DNA of 64,000 nt from Sclerodactyla briareus (GCA_026419785.1 JAODTK010001488.1:429674-493673); one strand, 5' to 3'. Numbered from the stretch's first letter, positions 44,296 through 59,100 are shown. Notes: generated from the sequence alone by a model not told the origin. Translations and numbers: made by a program.

Positions 44296-47200
44296 TGAGA
44301 CTATTTGAACATTAATGAGCGGAACGCCCTTTGCACACTGTACGTAGGTTAACTCTTCATAATCAATACGGATGAATTAAGCATTGCCGATGGAGTAGTA
44401 TCAAGAAAAATCGAAATGTTAAAAGATAGGCCCAAGTGTTATAAAAATTGATGGTGATTTTCTACGCAGAATCCACAGATTAGCTCTTCTGGGAGAGCCC
44501 ATATCATGGACGCTTCCCCCATTGATAGACGCCAGAAAGTCGCCCCAGGCTACTGTACTTGCATAAAGTTAAAAACACGTCAGCGCGAATTGTCTGAAAA
44601 ATACGTCGCACCCCACTTGCTTAATGCATCCCGCCGACGCGACCCTATTTTGGTTAAATTTGTCGTTTAATCAAGAGAAAACTGCTAAGAGGCGTAAAAC
44701 ACGGTCCTGGGTGATGACAGAAATACGACTCGATTACAAACATGTTGATTCCTATACACTGTGTTGCACATTTGTTGTTACGTGAAATTTGAAGAAGAAA
44801 AAACAACAACCAACAACAAAGCAGTATGGTAGAGGGTAGAGCACAGGTACACGCTGCATTGGTAGAAAGTCAATCCGGGTAATCAGAAATTCCTTGATTT
44901 CTCATCAATGCAGCTCCACCCCTTGCAAGTTTTCTTGGGTCAGAGGATGGTAAGAATTGGTCATCGCGCGGACCAACTGGTCTGATTTTATACCAGTTCG
45001 ACTGTCGTCATTGATATTATGCAAAAGAAATGTTTAAAGGGGGAATCGGTCACTTATGACGTTTTGGATCACTGCCAAAAGACAATCGTGTGAAGATTTG
45101 AGCGTCAGAGAGAATTATGTGCACGGATGTCAAAAGCATTCGCGGTCACTAACTGATGGAAATGAGTTGAATCACTCAGTCGGCATGATTTAGTAGGATT
45201 GTTAACGGGTGTGTTAGGTCAGGGAGGGGTGGGGGGGTGGACAAAAAATCAGGCCCAGTGTAATGGATCACGCTTTTCTCTAGCAACAGTATATCGAAGC
45301 AGTTGGAAGAACCATGATAAAGCGTCTGCAGGCATGTGTTGGTCGTCGATACAAATCGGTGGAACAGTCCAGGATTCCTCCAAAGAAATCTATCGTTTAT
45401 TGATCGCTCCCATAGGCTGCATGCAGTCACGAGTATGTATAGGGGATCATAACATGGCGAGGCGATTACACAACAAACAATTTATGTAATCAGTACGAAG
45501 TGAGCCGATGTACCATAGTAGTGGGAGGATATTGAACGACAATTCGCTGATATACATTCCCCTGCCACTGAAATGAATTGCCCCACAAAAGGAACGGGAT
45601 AGAACGTGCCCTTCCATCCCTTTAACGGGTCAGCATCCATTGCTCTGACCGTTACTCTGTCGGGGAAACCGCTCCGAGCGCTAATCATTCCACACTGCTT
45701 TAAAATTGAAAAGTGCGAAGGGGAGGATTTATTGATTAACGGTCAACGTGAGGATCTAAAGCCCAGGATAGCCAGAATAATTCGGAGATGAGCTAGAGGA
45801 TTGCACGGACTTCAAGCAAGAAACGAGAACGAGGTGGCTAACGCCCGTATCCGACTCGATATCGTGGCGATGCGTTGAAGCGAGGTTTTCCTCTAGCACT
45901 CTGTAAACCGAGGTTTACGAAATGGAAAGCTTTTCTAAATGCTGTTTTGATATCACTCTTCCAAACGCTGCATTGTTAATGTGAGAACCCATTAATTAAA
46001 ACAATATACGCTCAGCAAATAAACAGGTTTTATTAGGAAATTTGACAAGTGCTTTAAATCAAAAATTGGTTTTTAAAGTGAGCTCATCCCTGAGTGATCG
46101 TCTTATTCGAAGCAAAGAAAACAAAGCAACAACCAAGAACCGTGAGAGTAAATAATTAGGTTGCGAAACCCTTCAATATGGGTTGTTTCACGATTGGGAG
46201 AAACAAGCTTGGTCCGTTATCACTGGTGGCTGAGCTGAGAGTTTGACTATTATAATAGAAGCCGGGATTGAGTCGAGAAATCGTACCTTCTGATCGTAGT
46301 AAGAAGGCCTACAATATCATATTCCACCCCCCAAAAAAAAACTGTAATGTCCCTGGGGCCTCCTCGTCTTGGAGTCGAGAACAGAGGTCTGAAACACGAC
46401 TAATCGCCTCTCAATGAGCTTTTTTTTACCTATTCAGGGTCGCGGGCTCGCAAATTCCAGGTCTCGAAAACATGCAGTTCTCGACTACAAAACTGGGCAA
46501 TGGAACGGATGTATATGCTAGACCTATAAACAACTCTTTCGGGTGTAGGCCTACATGGCTTGTGTATCGTCCAAAGAGCGTATGCCGGAGCTCGGTTCAG
46601 GCAGAAATGAATCGCTGATGAGAAGTACCGGTTACACGGATATCGAGTTGAAAAGGGATATCGCACACCCGGTGAATATATTAGACGGTACCGTGTCCGT
46701 ACGTACGAGCTGACGAAAAGAGCGTCTTACGGTTTATCTAACTAATTTTTATGTGACGTATTATGTTGTGACGATATTGCGTGTCGATTTCAGATAGCAC
46801 TCAGGCGATTTTCGATCATCGCGACGCCATTCAACGTCGTCGACGCCTTTTCGCCAATTGCCCTAGAAGGACAATTTTGCCTCGCATGTTAACACATTTT
46901 AGGATTGGTATAGCGACAGATCGCAAGGGAACGGACTTCCGTACATGAGGTCATCTAAGAGGTGCTCCACCCTTGGTAGCCAATGTTTGTTTGAAATCAA
47001 AACACATAACACCGTAAAGTGTTGGAAACCCGGCAAAATTCTTATAATTTTATTCTATATGAAAGGCACATTTGCATAAGTAATAGTAAATTTATGCATA
47101 ATTATTTGCTAATGCTATTAATGAGGAAATTTGGGAAAATTGCGATTCTTTGGGCTATGAACTGGCCAACTGAAAACGTGTCATACATCAATGAAGGTCT

Positions 47201-50200
47201 CTGGAGCTCTAGAGACTGCTCAGAAAAGGAATAACAATATAGTTGCTTATACTGATCTGATATGGGAGTTCTGTGAATTAATTTGTGAATGTTAATAAAT
47301 TTATGATTTTTTTCCATAAATTTCAGCATATTTTGAGTGCCTAACAATAACATATGTGAATTGTTGTTCTTCTGAACAGTCCTGGGACTGCTTCATGAAA
47401 TGCACATCCTGGCGAAGTTTCCGAGAAGTGCATTGGTCTTGTGTAGGCGGAGATAGATACAGCCTTCCCAAAAGTGGAAATTTACATTTTCGAAAAACAA
47501 TGGCAAATAAAAAGTATAACGCATAGGCCTATATATACACAGTGTGGTATGCAAGTCTGGACAATATGAAAATAACCAAAAATGGAGCTCTGATGGAGTT
47601 GCTACGTCTAAGAACGTTATTCCCAGATATCTGAAAGTTGAAGACTAATAATTATGATAGAAATCACGATTATGAAATTTTTTCACAAAATTGGTATTTT
47701 TTGGGTGGAGCCTCAGACCCCTAAAGAGTAACCCTCCACATTTACAGATCTGACACGTTGCCACACCAAACCGATGTAATTACATACTATGCATATACAC
47801 CCGCAAAAACTTAGGTCAGTTATGATTTTTGCACAGACGGCGTCCCATATTAATTCTCAGTAAGGCAATCGTCGAGGTGGCCACAGGGCGTTTTCGTACC
47901 ACAATCCACGGTTTGGAGTAACGGAACCTCCCACTTGTCGGACTTTGTTCGGTACGATACCGGTGTTCCCGGGGGATAGGGGGGATTTCAGTGGGGGAAC
48001 TTCAATACTAGCCCACGGCAATCGGAGTTACTTTTCACAGCATTCATGGGAGTTGTATATATGTTCAGGATGTCTGAGTGGTTGTGCAGGTAGCGGGTGA
48101 TTTGATGCCTCGTGCATATAGAACGATAATTTCAATGTCGTGGAACAGAGAACCAACAATGCGTCCTCTTTTTTTTGAAAAAAGTAAATTATTCATGAAG
48201 GAACCGAGGGCGAAAGGTTTACAACCATGGGCGTACAACACCTATTCAATTGCATTCATATTGCTGGGGAAATATTGCCCGAATCTATCTGAAGAAGAGC
48301 CTGGAATCCAAAGCAGCAAAGCGCGCGAACTCTCCCATCTTGAGGCCATTCGAAAAAACCGGCACTCAAAACAGAAAGTTTTACTATTGTCTTTTTATAT
48401 GCCAAACTTCCCGCCTGTTTTTGTGTCCGAATTCAGTCGTTTCTCGACTATGGTTTTTTGAAGGCCAATGGTCAGATTTCCTTCAAACTAGCAAAGTGAA
48501 ATTTGATAACCCCAAATCCCAAATTCAGAGGTCTTATCCCATGCTGTCATGTCCGCCTTGTAGAGTTATTCCAATTTACTTCCAAGGCATCACGAGGGTT
48601 CGATACAACCCACAGACTCTACACAGTAAATGCTGTATTTTTTGCCACGCAAGGAACATGAGAAATAGGTTACGTTTGACTTTACCGGGATCCCCGCCCC
48701 CATTTCGGTCACAAACCAAATTTTGCAATAGCTGTTTACCTTGTTGCCGCCACTCAGATCGGCTTGGAATTCCGTCTGGGGGTCTGGCTGCCATGATGTA
48801 ATGATAGAACGTTCCAAAGATCAAGTCATATTTACCGTTACATAACCATTGGACTTTAAAAGGCAAAATGGAGGGTTTTTGTTTGTATTACGTCACGACG
48901 GAAGCCGTTCCTCTCGGTGACTCGAATATATTTATGCAGTGAACTTCGTATAGTGCGTAATATATTATCTCCGAAAGATTTCTAAAATGAGTTCCGGTAC
49001 CTGATTCGTATTGCGGATGGAGTGATGTCCTTATCTCCACTGCATTGTCGTTACCATGTAAGTAACTAATAATCAGAGTTGTAACCAATCACTGAAATTT
49101 TGTATCGAGTCAAATTCACCTAAAATATGGTCACGGGCAGTCATTCATTTCGAGCGAGTCCTGTAACAAAGTTGAATGGAAGCAAATCCTCAATTCTTGT
49201 CAATCGCCAGGCACTTTTCATTTTTCAAGCCCCAGTCTCATGTCGCACTTGTTACAACACTGCGCTCTATACTACGAAATGTGTGGATTATTATATGGCT
49301 TCGCCGATGAGCTGTGCTCATTTTAAAAGAAGAAGAAAAAATCAGCGCGCTCCACGCAACTTGGTGTTTCGGCCAATATCCCCGAGCGAAGATTCCGATA
49401 AGCGACGAAAGAAACTCCGTCGGCCGATTTGGACCAGATTGCGAATTCGCTCCCGCTCACAGGGTGAACTTTAACGTCTCGGAACGCATCGTACATCGGT
49501 GGACTCGAGATTAGGCGCGAATCCCCATTGCCCCAAATCCGTCCGGTGTCCTGAGCGTAGAATGCGTATTCCGCTCATCTGGTCACGCGCAAGGTTTCGA
49601 GTGGGCGGTGCGGTTGGTAATCGAATCGCTTTTGATATCTGTAATGCTGCAAAATGCAAATGGCTCATATATCGTCCAATACTGGCAGCTCCCTTTTTCG
49701 TTTGAGCTGTAGGCCTACTCCTGTTGTTTCCTGTTTGATTTGGGGGGAGTCATTAGGCCTTCTTGGGGAGGGGGGGGGGGGTAACCAATCCTCCGCGTGC
49801 GTACCCACCAGAATATGACTGTGCACTGAACCCACTTTGGATTACAAACGTTGATCGTTGAAAAGTTAGTTGAAACTGCACGAAACTTTACCAAACAAAT
49901 ATGTTACAATATATTCCAAACGAATCATATTCGCAGCAATCCGAAGGAAGGCAAATCATGGACAACAAGCCTGGATCAAATCACCTTAAATTTACTTCAG
50001 TTCCACCGTGTCATGATCACTGCGCATTAATCTGCCCTCATAATGTAATCCTCTCATACATTATCTCACAGCCTGGTTGCCTATAGTCGTCTATTAAATG
50101 TTCTCCTTGTGAAGTAAACGAAGAGGGGTGTAGTTGGGGAGGGGGGGGGGGGGCTGCACGATTCAGATATACAACTTCATGTAAACATGTCCTCCTGAAA

Positions 50201-52390
50201 ACAATGACGTCTGAACTATTGAAATGGTATCGAATAAAAACTTAAAAGTCGTTCACAAACAAACAACACATCGCCCACAAATTTAAAAATAATTTAATTA
50301 AATCTGTCACTTTTCTGTTGAGTCTACTATTTCTGTCCTTTCTGTAAACAATGAAAGCGTCTGCCACGAAATATAGCATTTAGTGTGGGGAGTATATGGC
50401 CGTCATTCGCATTTGTTTCCCCTAGTGATGTCTAGATTCCTCACATCCCTCGAAAGTAATCAGATAATTAAAACGATCATCATGCCTGTCCTCAAAATTG
50501 GGGTTGTGGGAGTTGTATTACAAAACCGGTATGTGTTCTCTCATCTGATCAAGTTTGAAGGCGAGAATATGCATCTTTCCTGCCGTCTTTATACATTGCC
50601 TATGGAAGGTTAAATATAAATTGGAAATAGAAATACACACCGGTTATATTTCTCCGGGGTCCCGAATTCACCTGGTGAATTGCGTGACCATGTCAAACTG
50701 AAGTATTGCCGCAATTTAGGCCAGTGCGTAACCCACGGGGGGGGGGGGGTCAAACCCCCCCCCATGCCAGAGTGAAAAACAATTTTTAACACAAAATCTG
50801 ATTTTTTTGCATTTCAGTAAGAGGTTTTCGCAGCTGTTTCCTTTTAGCCCAAACATCGCAGTAGCATGTGTCTAGAGGCCCATATTGACTTATTTGGCCA
50901 ATAGGGCGATGGTGAGGCATTCTATGAAAAGTCTTTCCCTTGGGTTCCGACCCTCAACCCCCCCCCCCCCAGACAAATCTCTCGTACGTACCCTGAATTA
51001 GGCGCATGGACGCGGGATTGGATTTAGCCGCTACACGTGGCGCCAAATTAATGGGGGGCGTGTTCGTTCTTGAGAGTCTATAAACGCTTCTTAAGAAAGA
51101 GCAAAAAAAATGGTCAAATAAGTTGGGAGGTAACTTCTTAATGTTACATCCCTGTAAGTTCCTATCACTGTTTCGGATTGTATACGTAGGTTTATTATTT
51201 CGTTTCACAAATATCGAAGAACGCGCGCGCTATCGTAAACTGGCAAGGGTAAAAGAAGACTATAATCGCCCACCTTGGGTTGTTGGGGTTGAAAAGAAAG
51301 CTGACCTCTCGGAGAAAGGCGTGCCTGCTCCTCTCTAGCATGCAGTATGCTGTTTGATTGTTTGATCGCGGCCGGTTTCCAGTATATCGAATTGGACAGA
51401 ACGTCCCTACTACAACAGGATGACTGTAATACAAGATAGAAGTTATAGTTTGGCCATGTCCACAAAGCATTTGCCTGCCGAAGTACGGCCTAAAAAAACA
51501 CCTCATGTTATTTCGATCACGTGCACGGAAGTTAGCCTGCATCTGTAGATTTTCCGAAAGGACCTGCGAAATGGCCTTGAAATGAGAAACAGGCGACAGA
51601 CCCGCCGTTTACCGCTAAAGAGTCTACACCACGACTATTTCCACTTCGTTGAATGGGATGCACGCTTCGTTTCGCTAATTTCCTGCCGCCCGCTAATACA
51701 CGGTACCGAGGGCCTGAACACAATTGGCACGAATTGATAGCGACTGCCGGTCGGGCTGCTCGCCACGTGCGAAAGGTACAGGTATAATAAATCCCAGCTT
51801 CGTATTTGCGCCAAAAACGAGTTAGTATTCGATTATTTTGTTCAAAGGAGATTTGCCCTGGAAACCGAGTTCAAGCTGACTAAACTCCTTCAGAGCAGAT
51901 AGCCCAATTCGGAGCAACGGGGATTGAAACCGAGCCTATCCGCCTATATACTGATGTAAGAATTTGCTTCCCATATGTTTTGTATAAAAGTTTTCCAACC
52001 CGTGGGAATAGAGCGGAACGCGAACATCTCACAAGTATTTGTCCTTGATCATTGGATAACATTCTAGCCCTATAATATCTATAATTTCACACCTATTAAC
52101 CATACCCATTGAGGACACAATCGAATATATACAATACGGTCAGCCAATCAGAACCACTGGTGGAAAATGCGTGTGTGGATGATTGTTATATATTTGAGGA
52201 AAGCAACATATATAGCAGCTCACGAATTACTTATAATTAAGCCTGATAATAATATCTATGTCCCACTAATGTCGACTCAATAGAGGTGTTAACTTGTCCC
52301 CCTGACTTTCTTCCAACATTTTCACCATGTGAATAATGTAGTGCAATTGAGATGGAAGTCCTAGAAAAAAAATCTCATTTTTGCCATTTT
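44296..52390. other. Long non-coding stretch with scattered G/C runs
   Basis: No gene is recognised in about 8 kb. G12 lies at 49770-49781, G13 at 50141-50153, G13 at 50737-50749 followed by C9 at 50755-50763, and C13 at 50958-50970. 49370-49620 is visibly rich in CG dinucleotides. A possible acceptor at 46795 opens only 31 codons. Overlapping 115-183 codon frames around 48078-48866 run on both strands and show no domain. Confidence 0.5.
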
Positions 52391-52505
52391 TCGTGTGGTG
52401 TTGCGTGTGCGCGAGTATGCGCGCGTCGTGTACGTGTGTATGTTTTTTTTTCTTCATTCATATTATACGTGTGTGCGACTTGCATGTGCGGGTTTGGTTT
52501 TGTGC
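52391..52505 (+). repeat. GT/GCG-rich low-complexity tract
   Basis: Imperfect GTGT and GCGC words with a T9 tract in the middle. Z-DNA-prone purine/pyrimidine alternation. Confidence 0.6.
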
Positions 52506-55500
52506 GTGTTGAGGAGGCGTCTCGTGAAGGGTACTTCCAGATGGTGCCAGAATATGTGATTCTATGATTATGTCAATCATTTCTGCCATGCCCACGCAAA
52601 ATGGATAAATCTCAAGGCGGTGGGGCAAATCTCAGAATACTATACTGGGTCACATGTGTCATTTAAAGGCATCGTGACGATGTGCGAACCATGTTTGGTT
52701 CACTGCTCGATCGTTAATCTTTCATTATCCTGAAGTTGACGTGCGAGGTGATGTAGGCTGTCCTATGTCAGTATACTGTGTGTTTCACTGCTCATCAGTT
52801 TCGATAACGGAACTAATTGCCAATATTTGGATATTCCAACATCATCCGCCCCTGAATAGGAGCCATATGCGTTTTTAGGTTCATGCATAACCCAATAAAC
52901 AACCTCTGTTATTAATTTCATATTGGGTCAATATGGTAAACTTCTTCAATGTTTAGATGCGTTGAACAATAAATGTAACACCTAAACAACCTATTTGAAT
53001 ATAGAGCAATATGGTATCGATTTCCTTTTTTTTTGTTTTGTTCTTTGCCGTGAAATTCGAAACATTGGTCCACAACAGTTTACAGCTATCCGGCCACCCC
53101 GCGTTGCCTCGTTTGTACTACCGGCGGGTAGCCGTTTCTGTACGTTCCGACCGGCGCGGCCCGACCTCAGTTTCTGCAGCATGGTCTTCAAAGATACATG
53201 GACCGTCTAATTGACACGTGTCGCCGGTCGGTCTTCGGACGCACATGCGGCCGAGTAGAACAACCACTGTGCCGTATGTTCGTTCCTCTAGACCACAGAC
53301 AAACATTCTTATACATATGTCAATATTCATTTTAAGACTTAATTTACTTGATTCACTTGGTTGGCTTATGGCCTAGTCGGGTATATTTTTGCCTCAGTCG
53401 TTCGGGGGCGGCAGATTATAACGTTACGGTAGGGCTTAAGACGAGGGCTTGCCATCCAAGAGATGTTCGGTGATGATAAAAAGTAATATAGGATAATGAT
53501 AAACAAAGGACTGGTGTTTTTTTTATTTTTCGACAAATTCGAATCCTTGCATTGACGCAGAATGGCAACACTAGATGATCTACGAGCGTAGACTTGGGTG
53601 GGATCCGTCCCCTCAGAGATATCTACACTTTTTGACAACACTCACAATTGACCTCACTTACTGCCGGCTGGATGGATGAGTACAGCCGCGTTCCATCTTC
53701 CAATAAGAAAGCTAGAAATAGGCTTTGAACAATCGTGAAATAACGGTAATCTTCGCGCCCATGACTGCCAGTGCGGGTCATTACTATTTGTGTACTTTAC
53801 GGAGAATGACACTAATTTACGAGAAATATGCTAACCGTAATCTATACACTACGGTAACGTATTGGCAGATCTTGAGAACATTGTCAATTCGGAAGTCGTA
53901 ATCAGCAAACAAGAAGGACTGGTTTTCAGAATGACATTATATTTAATATGTAGAACCAAGCAGTTTTATCTCCTATATTCGCTTCGATGCTATAGAACTA
54001 TATCTGCTATGGCGTACCGGTGGTAAAAAACTGTAACATACCGCCGGTAGCTACACTAACCAAAATCTGGCCTGTAGCCAGGTAGCGGCCTAGCGTAGGT
54101 GTGCCAGGCTAGCCAGTATTGTGATCACTCGGCGGGTTGCGGTTATGTATTAGTATCGTGACTTTTTCGTATCCGGGTATAGTTTTGGCCCTATTATTTT
54201 GACCCCCAAAGAAGCAGAGGCAACAGTTCATGCAGGCTTCGAGAGGAATCGAGGTTAATTGACAGCTGTCGATATGAGGACTACATACACGTCACTCCAG
54301 AATGTATAACCCAATCCTCACCACACTTGTCACTGTTGATCGGTCAAACCAGATCTCAAGTCATGTTCGAAATTCATTCTTCAGACACTAAATTGGAGAC
54401 ACTTCGTTGCTCCGAACCACCCTTGCTTGACGCGAAATCATCTACGTATCACGTATGCATGTCATCATTTTAAACGTTCCCACTCCGAAAGTGTACCGTA
54501 TCCATTCTCACGGCAATCACCAATGGGAAAATAGGCATCGTGCGAACTATTTCATAGGGGCACTTTGTGTCAGCGGGTCAATGTAGCATATCAAGCCAGA
54601 AAAATCACATATCTTACTCATTTGTGGGTGTAATGCCCCCCCCCCCCCCCCCGCTTCCCCCCCATTGACTTACATCCTGCACTGCCTCTTGTGAGAAGTG
54701 TAGCAACTATGCCACTTCACAAATTACCTCCTCCATCGCGGTAACACACCCAACGTTATTTTCTCTTGGAAACCCCAGTTTTGCTCCAAGTGCGCCGATA
54801 AAATTCGAATTAGTGGGAATCCTAAGATTCCCATCAAAGGCTACTCACACCATCTTTACTTCAATACCTGCTGTCACTCGAATGCCAGGTACGCCAACCG
54901 ATCAGAAATTTGATTGTAACAGAAAATAAGTTTTTAGGTCTCATTGTAGGCAAATTCTTCACGATTAAACATCACTGAGGCAGTTGAAGGGTGTCTGCTA
55001 CCTGCAAGGTAGGCTACATCCCTCCGTCTCCTATCTGTCCTCAGGCCCAAGGAAACTCCCCCCGTCACGACCATAAATGCCTAGCACGCCGACATCAATA
55101 CCGGTACGGTATACCGTTAGGTCTGTTACTGCCACTACACTATTGCGATAGACCTTGGGAGTTTCGTTGTGAAGTCTGCAAATTTTTTGTAGTACATCAT
55201 TTCTACACGCAACACGCATTAGCCCTATCCTATACGGAGGCGAACTCGTATTACCCGTGTTACTCATGAGTGGGTACTATATATGTGGCAATCATTTCAT
55301 GAGTATCACAATTTTGGGGTTTGATTGTTCTCATCTGGGACCACGAACAATATTTATTTACATTTATGTTGTCAACGGGTATTGTTCCAGTGACTCCATT
55401 ATTATTATTATCACTATTCCTTGGTCATATTCCTTTTTTGTTTTCTTGGAATCGTTTCAACTGCACTGTTTTTTTTCCTTCTTCTCTTCCTATTACTGCC

Positions 55501-56685
55501 AAAAAAAAAACAAAAGAACAAAAAGATTCGATTGTTTGGAAGGACTCCATATACTGATATAGTCCGCCACAACACCTTAAAAATAATGGCCAGTGACCAT
55601 TTTTTGTGACGTCCACGACGAAACTATACTTCGAAATTGTTGGCTAATTAAACCATATGCCGTATCTATATAGAGGTGCGTTGAGACGTTGGGAACCTCG
55701 CGTCGCTTTTCGCATGTAATGCTATATACCAGGCGATATCTCTCTTCACACTCGTCTGCTCCCTGGCCTAAATTTCCCTCGTATATACCGACATGCCCTC
55801 TGCCGACCGACAAGATCTGTATATATACTACAGACTGACAGACCTAGGCTACAAACAGAGTGAATGAGTCCAGTGCGTGGTAGTTCCGTCACTGATTTCG
55901 CAATCTTTAAGGCCAACTTTGAAAGCAGTGTTCCGACTTAAACACTTCCCTAATACTTTTCTGTTATTTCCTATGAACGCATTCAAATGCTGAAACGGTG
56001 AAATATAACATTCCTTTATCCGTTCAATCGCTGAACGTACTCCGTATCATTTCATTCTGTGTCAAATGTCTCAACATTTTTAGAATAGAAACTCTTGCGT
56101 TTCTAGAGTGAGGAGTATGCCCCTAACATTGCATTTCGACGTTTAGAAACGTGTTTTTTTTCTAATAAACACGTTCTCGTACAGACCAAATGCTTCCTGA
56201 AGCATGTATATCCTCCCGAATGAATACCTTTACGGTGCCGATCCACGCCGCTATTTGGCATGGGCTGTATACTAGCCTTGGACCAGATTATATATGACCT
56301 AACCACACGCGCAATTCGTTACCGGTAACCGACAACTTGGCGACACCTTTACGGATCGCTGGTAATGAACTTGTCTCCGTAAATTAGGAAATTGTCACCA
56401 GTCACCCCGGTGATATGCTGTTGCCCTGACCATAAACTAATATTTCGATGAAGTTGTCAAAAAAGTGCTATCGAAGTATGCATTCAAAGAATGAAACCAG
56501 TGATTTGATAGTAGGGATTGACGGGTTCATTGTCACGTTGATTCCCCCCCGGAGACCGGGGTGGAGTAACGGTCAGTTTAATCAAATAGGCTACTTTTTA
56601 AAAATGGCACCTGTTTGCCTTTTCGTTTGTGCGCTCAAAATTTAACCATTCCAAGTAAATTTTCGCATTGCTTTCGTACTCATAT
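52506..56685. other. No gene recognised; C17 tract
   Basis: C17 lies at 54636-54652. A short perfect hairpin TGGGAATC-CTAA-GATTCCCA lies near 54815. 53090-53250 is CG-rich, with three overlapping frames and no domain. Nothing else is supported. Confidence 0.5.
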
Positions 56686-56926
56686 TATTATTATTATTAT
56701 TAATAATAGTTATGATATTATGATTATTATATTATTAATTATTATTATTATTATTATTATTAATAATAATAATATAAGGATAATTTATATTAATAATAAG
56801 AATAATCATAATATAACTACTAATAATAATAATAATCATAATAATAATATAATATAATAATAATAATAAAATAATAATAATAATAATAATTATATTTTAT
56901 TATTCAATAATAATACTAATAATGGC
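56686..56926. repeat. (ATT)n/(AAT)n array, self-complementary
   Basis: ATT repeats in the left third turn into AAT repeats in the rest, so the left and right parts are complementary and can fold back. Interruptions are frequent. Confidence 0.9.
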
Positions 56927-59043
56927 GCCAGAGCAATCGAAAGTCACGTCCGGTTTGTGCTTACTCTACTGGTAAGTACAAAGTCACGAACTTCGAAACA
57001 ACGCACATTCCGTTTTGTATTTGTTTTGGATTCTCCACATGAGACGGCCCATCGTACGGATGCGTAAATGACGATATTCATACCAACTACGCATCAATGA
57101 ACGAATGAGCTTATAGTCGTGTAATCTACCGTACTTTTTCAAAGTTCGAATAAAAAAAGTCTTGTGAACATGAGTCATTATTAGTCTGTCCAAAATGAGG
57201 GTGGTGATCGCTCTCCTAAATGTGACAAAAATCAATTTTATCGATGGAATATGAACGCCAGATGGTTGCGAGTTCTGCCAGCCGACGACCTTGTTTAATA
57301 TCTCGTCTGCCATGATGTTCATACCTTCTCATACATATTGAGTGTTTCATATAGCCATCTAACTGGTTTATATGCTTTGTGTTATTTCGGCAAGACGTCA
57401 CAATGGCCGTACATTTTGAACCACATGGTGTTTGTATACAATATATATGACTCATTCACTGTACTACCAGTAGCAATTAAATGATAGTCCACAGTATCCC
57501 GTGTACTATGCACGTATCCATAGGACTCCAGATAATGGAATGAATGAAAAGAGAGCACATTCGATGGAACTAGCAGCCTAGCTATAACGTATTCGTCAAC
57601 ATGTAAATAGTTCAATCAGTAACCCGGTACGAAACGTTATTTTTAATCATATATTCTCACATAGGCTGCGATCTGGTAAAAATAATTTTGGGAGAGTCGG
57701 GCTTCAGCCTCCTCCTTTCCCTAATTATTCCCTAGATGGACTGTAGTAAGCAAAAATGCAATTATCTTCGCACCTTCAATTATTGGGGACACGTGCCGCA
57801 GCAGACCAGTTTAACCATTTAACCATACAACAGACGGGCGCAAACACTGCGATAACGGAGGAGGCGGGCGTTCAAGCACTACCAAACTTTCGTACGAATA
57901 AAATTACTGCAGAAACTTCAATTAAAAGGTTCCACTCGCCTTATTTGCATGTCCTCCTTTCAGCCTGAAGCTACCCACACTGTAGTAATCTATCGTTTGA
58001 TTGATACAGAAACTACAATTGAAAAAAAAAATCTGTTCAACACGATAGTATTGGGTCAAAAACAGAATTTTGTGAAATAGGTCCGTCACGTGTGGCGAAC
58101 CGATATTGTTTAAATTCGCAGACCGTCACCATTTTCTCCAAATAGGAACTACAGTACCAATTGTAATGGAGCCAGACCAGGCACGTTTACAACATTGACC
58201 ACATGGAGAGGAGGGGTGTTTCTAACCTACCTGAGTGCCACCACAGGTTTGCGCGCCGCGTACCCGAAAATTTGTGCGTTTTGATACATCTCAGATCAAA
58301 CGGAAATAGCATTTCCTGGAGAACGAAACTGAACAATCTACTCACTGGAACAATTTCCTGTAGAATTGCAGCAATTTAATGTAAATTCATTTGCCAGTAT
58401 AATATATGTAAATTCGACAGTAATGTAACCATAACTCTGCTATTGCAATATGATAGTGCTCTGTGTGCTACATCAGAGCACAAACTGGGTCAAAGGTTGG
58501 TTTCGATTTTGATTTTGAATTTCTACCAGATTCAGGAAGCCAAGTCAGGCTCATCAAGGAACCTGGCCATATTGGCGTTGGTAGGCACCGCGGTAACTCG
58601 TCCTCTCTTCTTCGATATGTGCTCAGATTATATCGATCAGGGGTGGTAACTAATCCCAACTAGCTCGCCGGGCATGCAGGGACGGCCATTTTAACGGCCC
58701 CTCCGTAAGACGATCCAGTGAATATCCAGGATCTGACCAATTTCTCAGAATCTGGAGGCGCGGAAGTTCAAGTGGTGGCCAATTCCACGACCGACGAGAC
58801 CCATGCAAATATCCCGTAACGAACCCCCAGTGACCCCACAAAACACTTCAGAAAGTGTTTAGAACCAAGACCTTAGACCCTGCACCCACAGCAAACTGCA
58901 AGTACAGGTAGGCAGCCATCTAAGCGGTAATAGAAACGTCCAGTAACTGGAAGTTTCGAACGCCTGAATTTGTTCGCAAGCCTCACTGAATACATGACGT
59001 TTGGGATCAGGGAGCTTATCATCGAGGTCATGTTTTTTTTTTT
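56927..59043. other. No feature recognised
   Basis: Several 60-110 codon frames on the minus strand (57000-57600) and overlapping frames at 58443-58663 have no domain. No array or inverted repeat is seen. Confidence 0.5.
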
Positions 59044-59076
59044 AATAGTTCAACCAGCTATGCTGGTTGAACTATT
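59044..59076. repeat. Perfect 15-bp hairpin with 3-nt loop
   Basis: AATAGTTCAACCAGC (59044-59058), loop TAT, GCTGGTTGAACTATT (59062-59076). An 11-T run lies immediately to the left and an interrupted CTAT microsatellite begins 25 bp to the right. Confidence 0.9.
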
Positions 59077-59100
59077 TGAATTTGCATGTCACTCTGTCTA

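Noticed and set aside
46796-46892. Acceptor-like GTCGATTTCAG followed by a G/C-ending frame
   Set aside because: Weak pyrimidine tract, and two frames remain open, so coding evidence is not decisive.
48065-48125. GATGTCTGAGTGGTT resembling the start of a tRNA-Leu or tRNA-Ser
   Set aside because: No acceptor-stem complement or T-arm follows at the right distance.
48078-48866. Overlapping 96-183 codon frames on both strands
   Set aside because: Several frames are open at once, no domain or codon bias is seen, and lengths are near chance expectation.
49370-49705. CpG-rich stretch with frames on both strands considered as an exon
   Set aside because: No splice signals, no domain, and competing frames on both strands.
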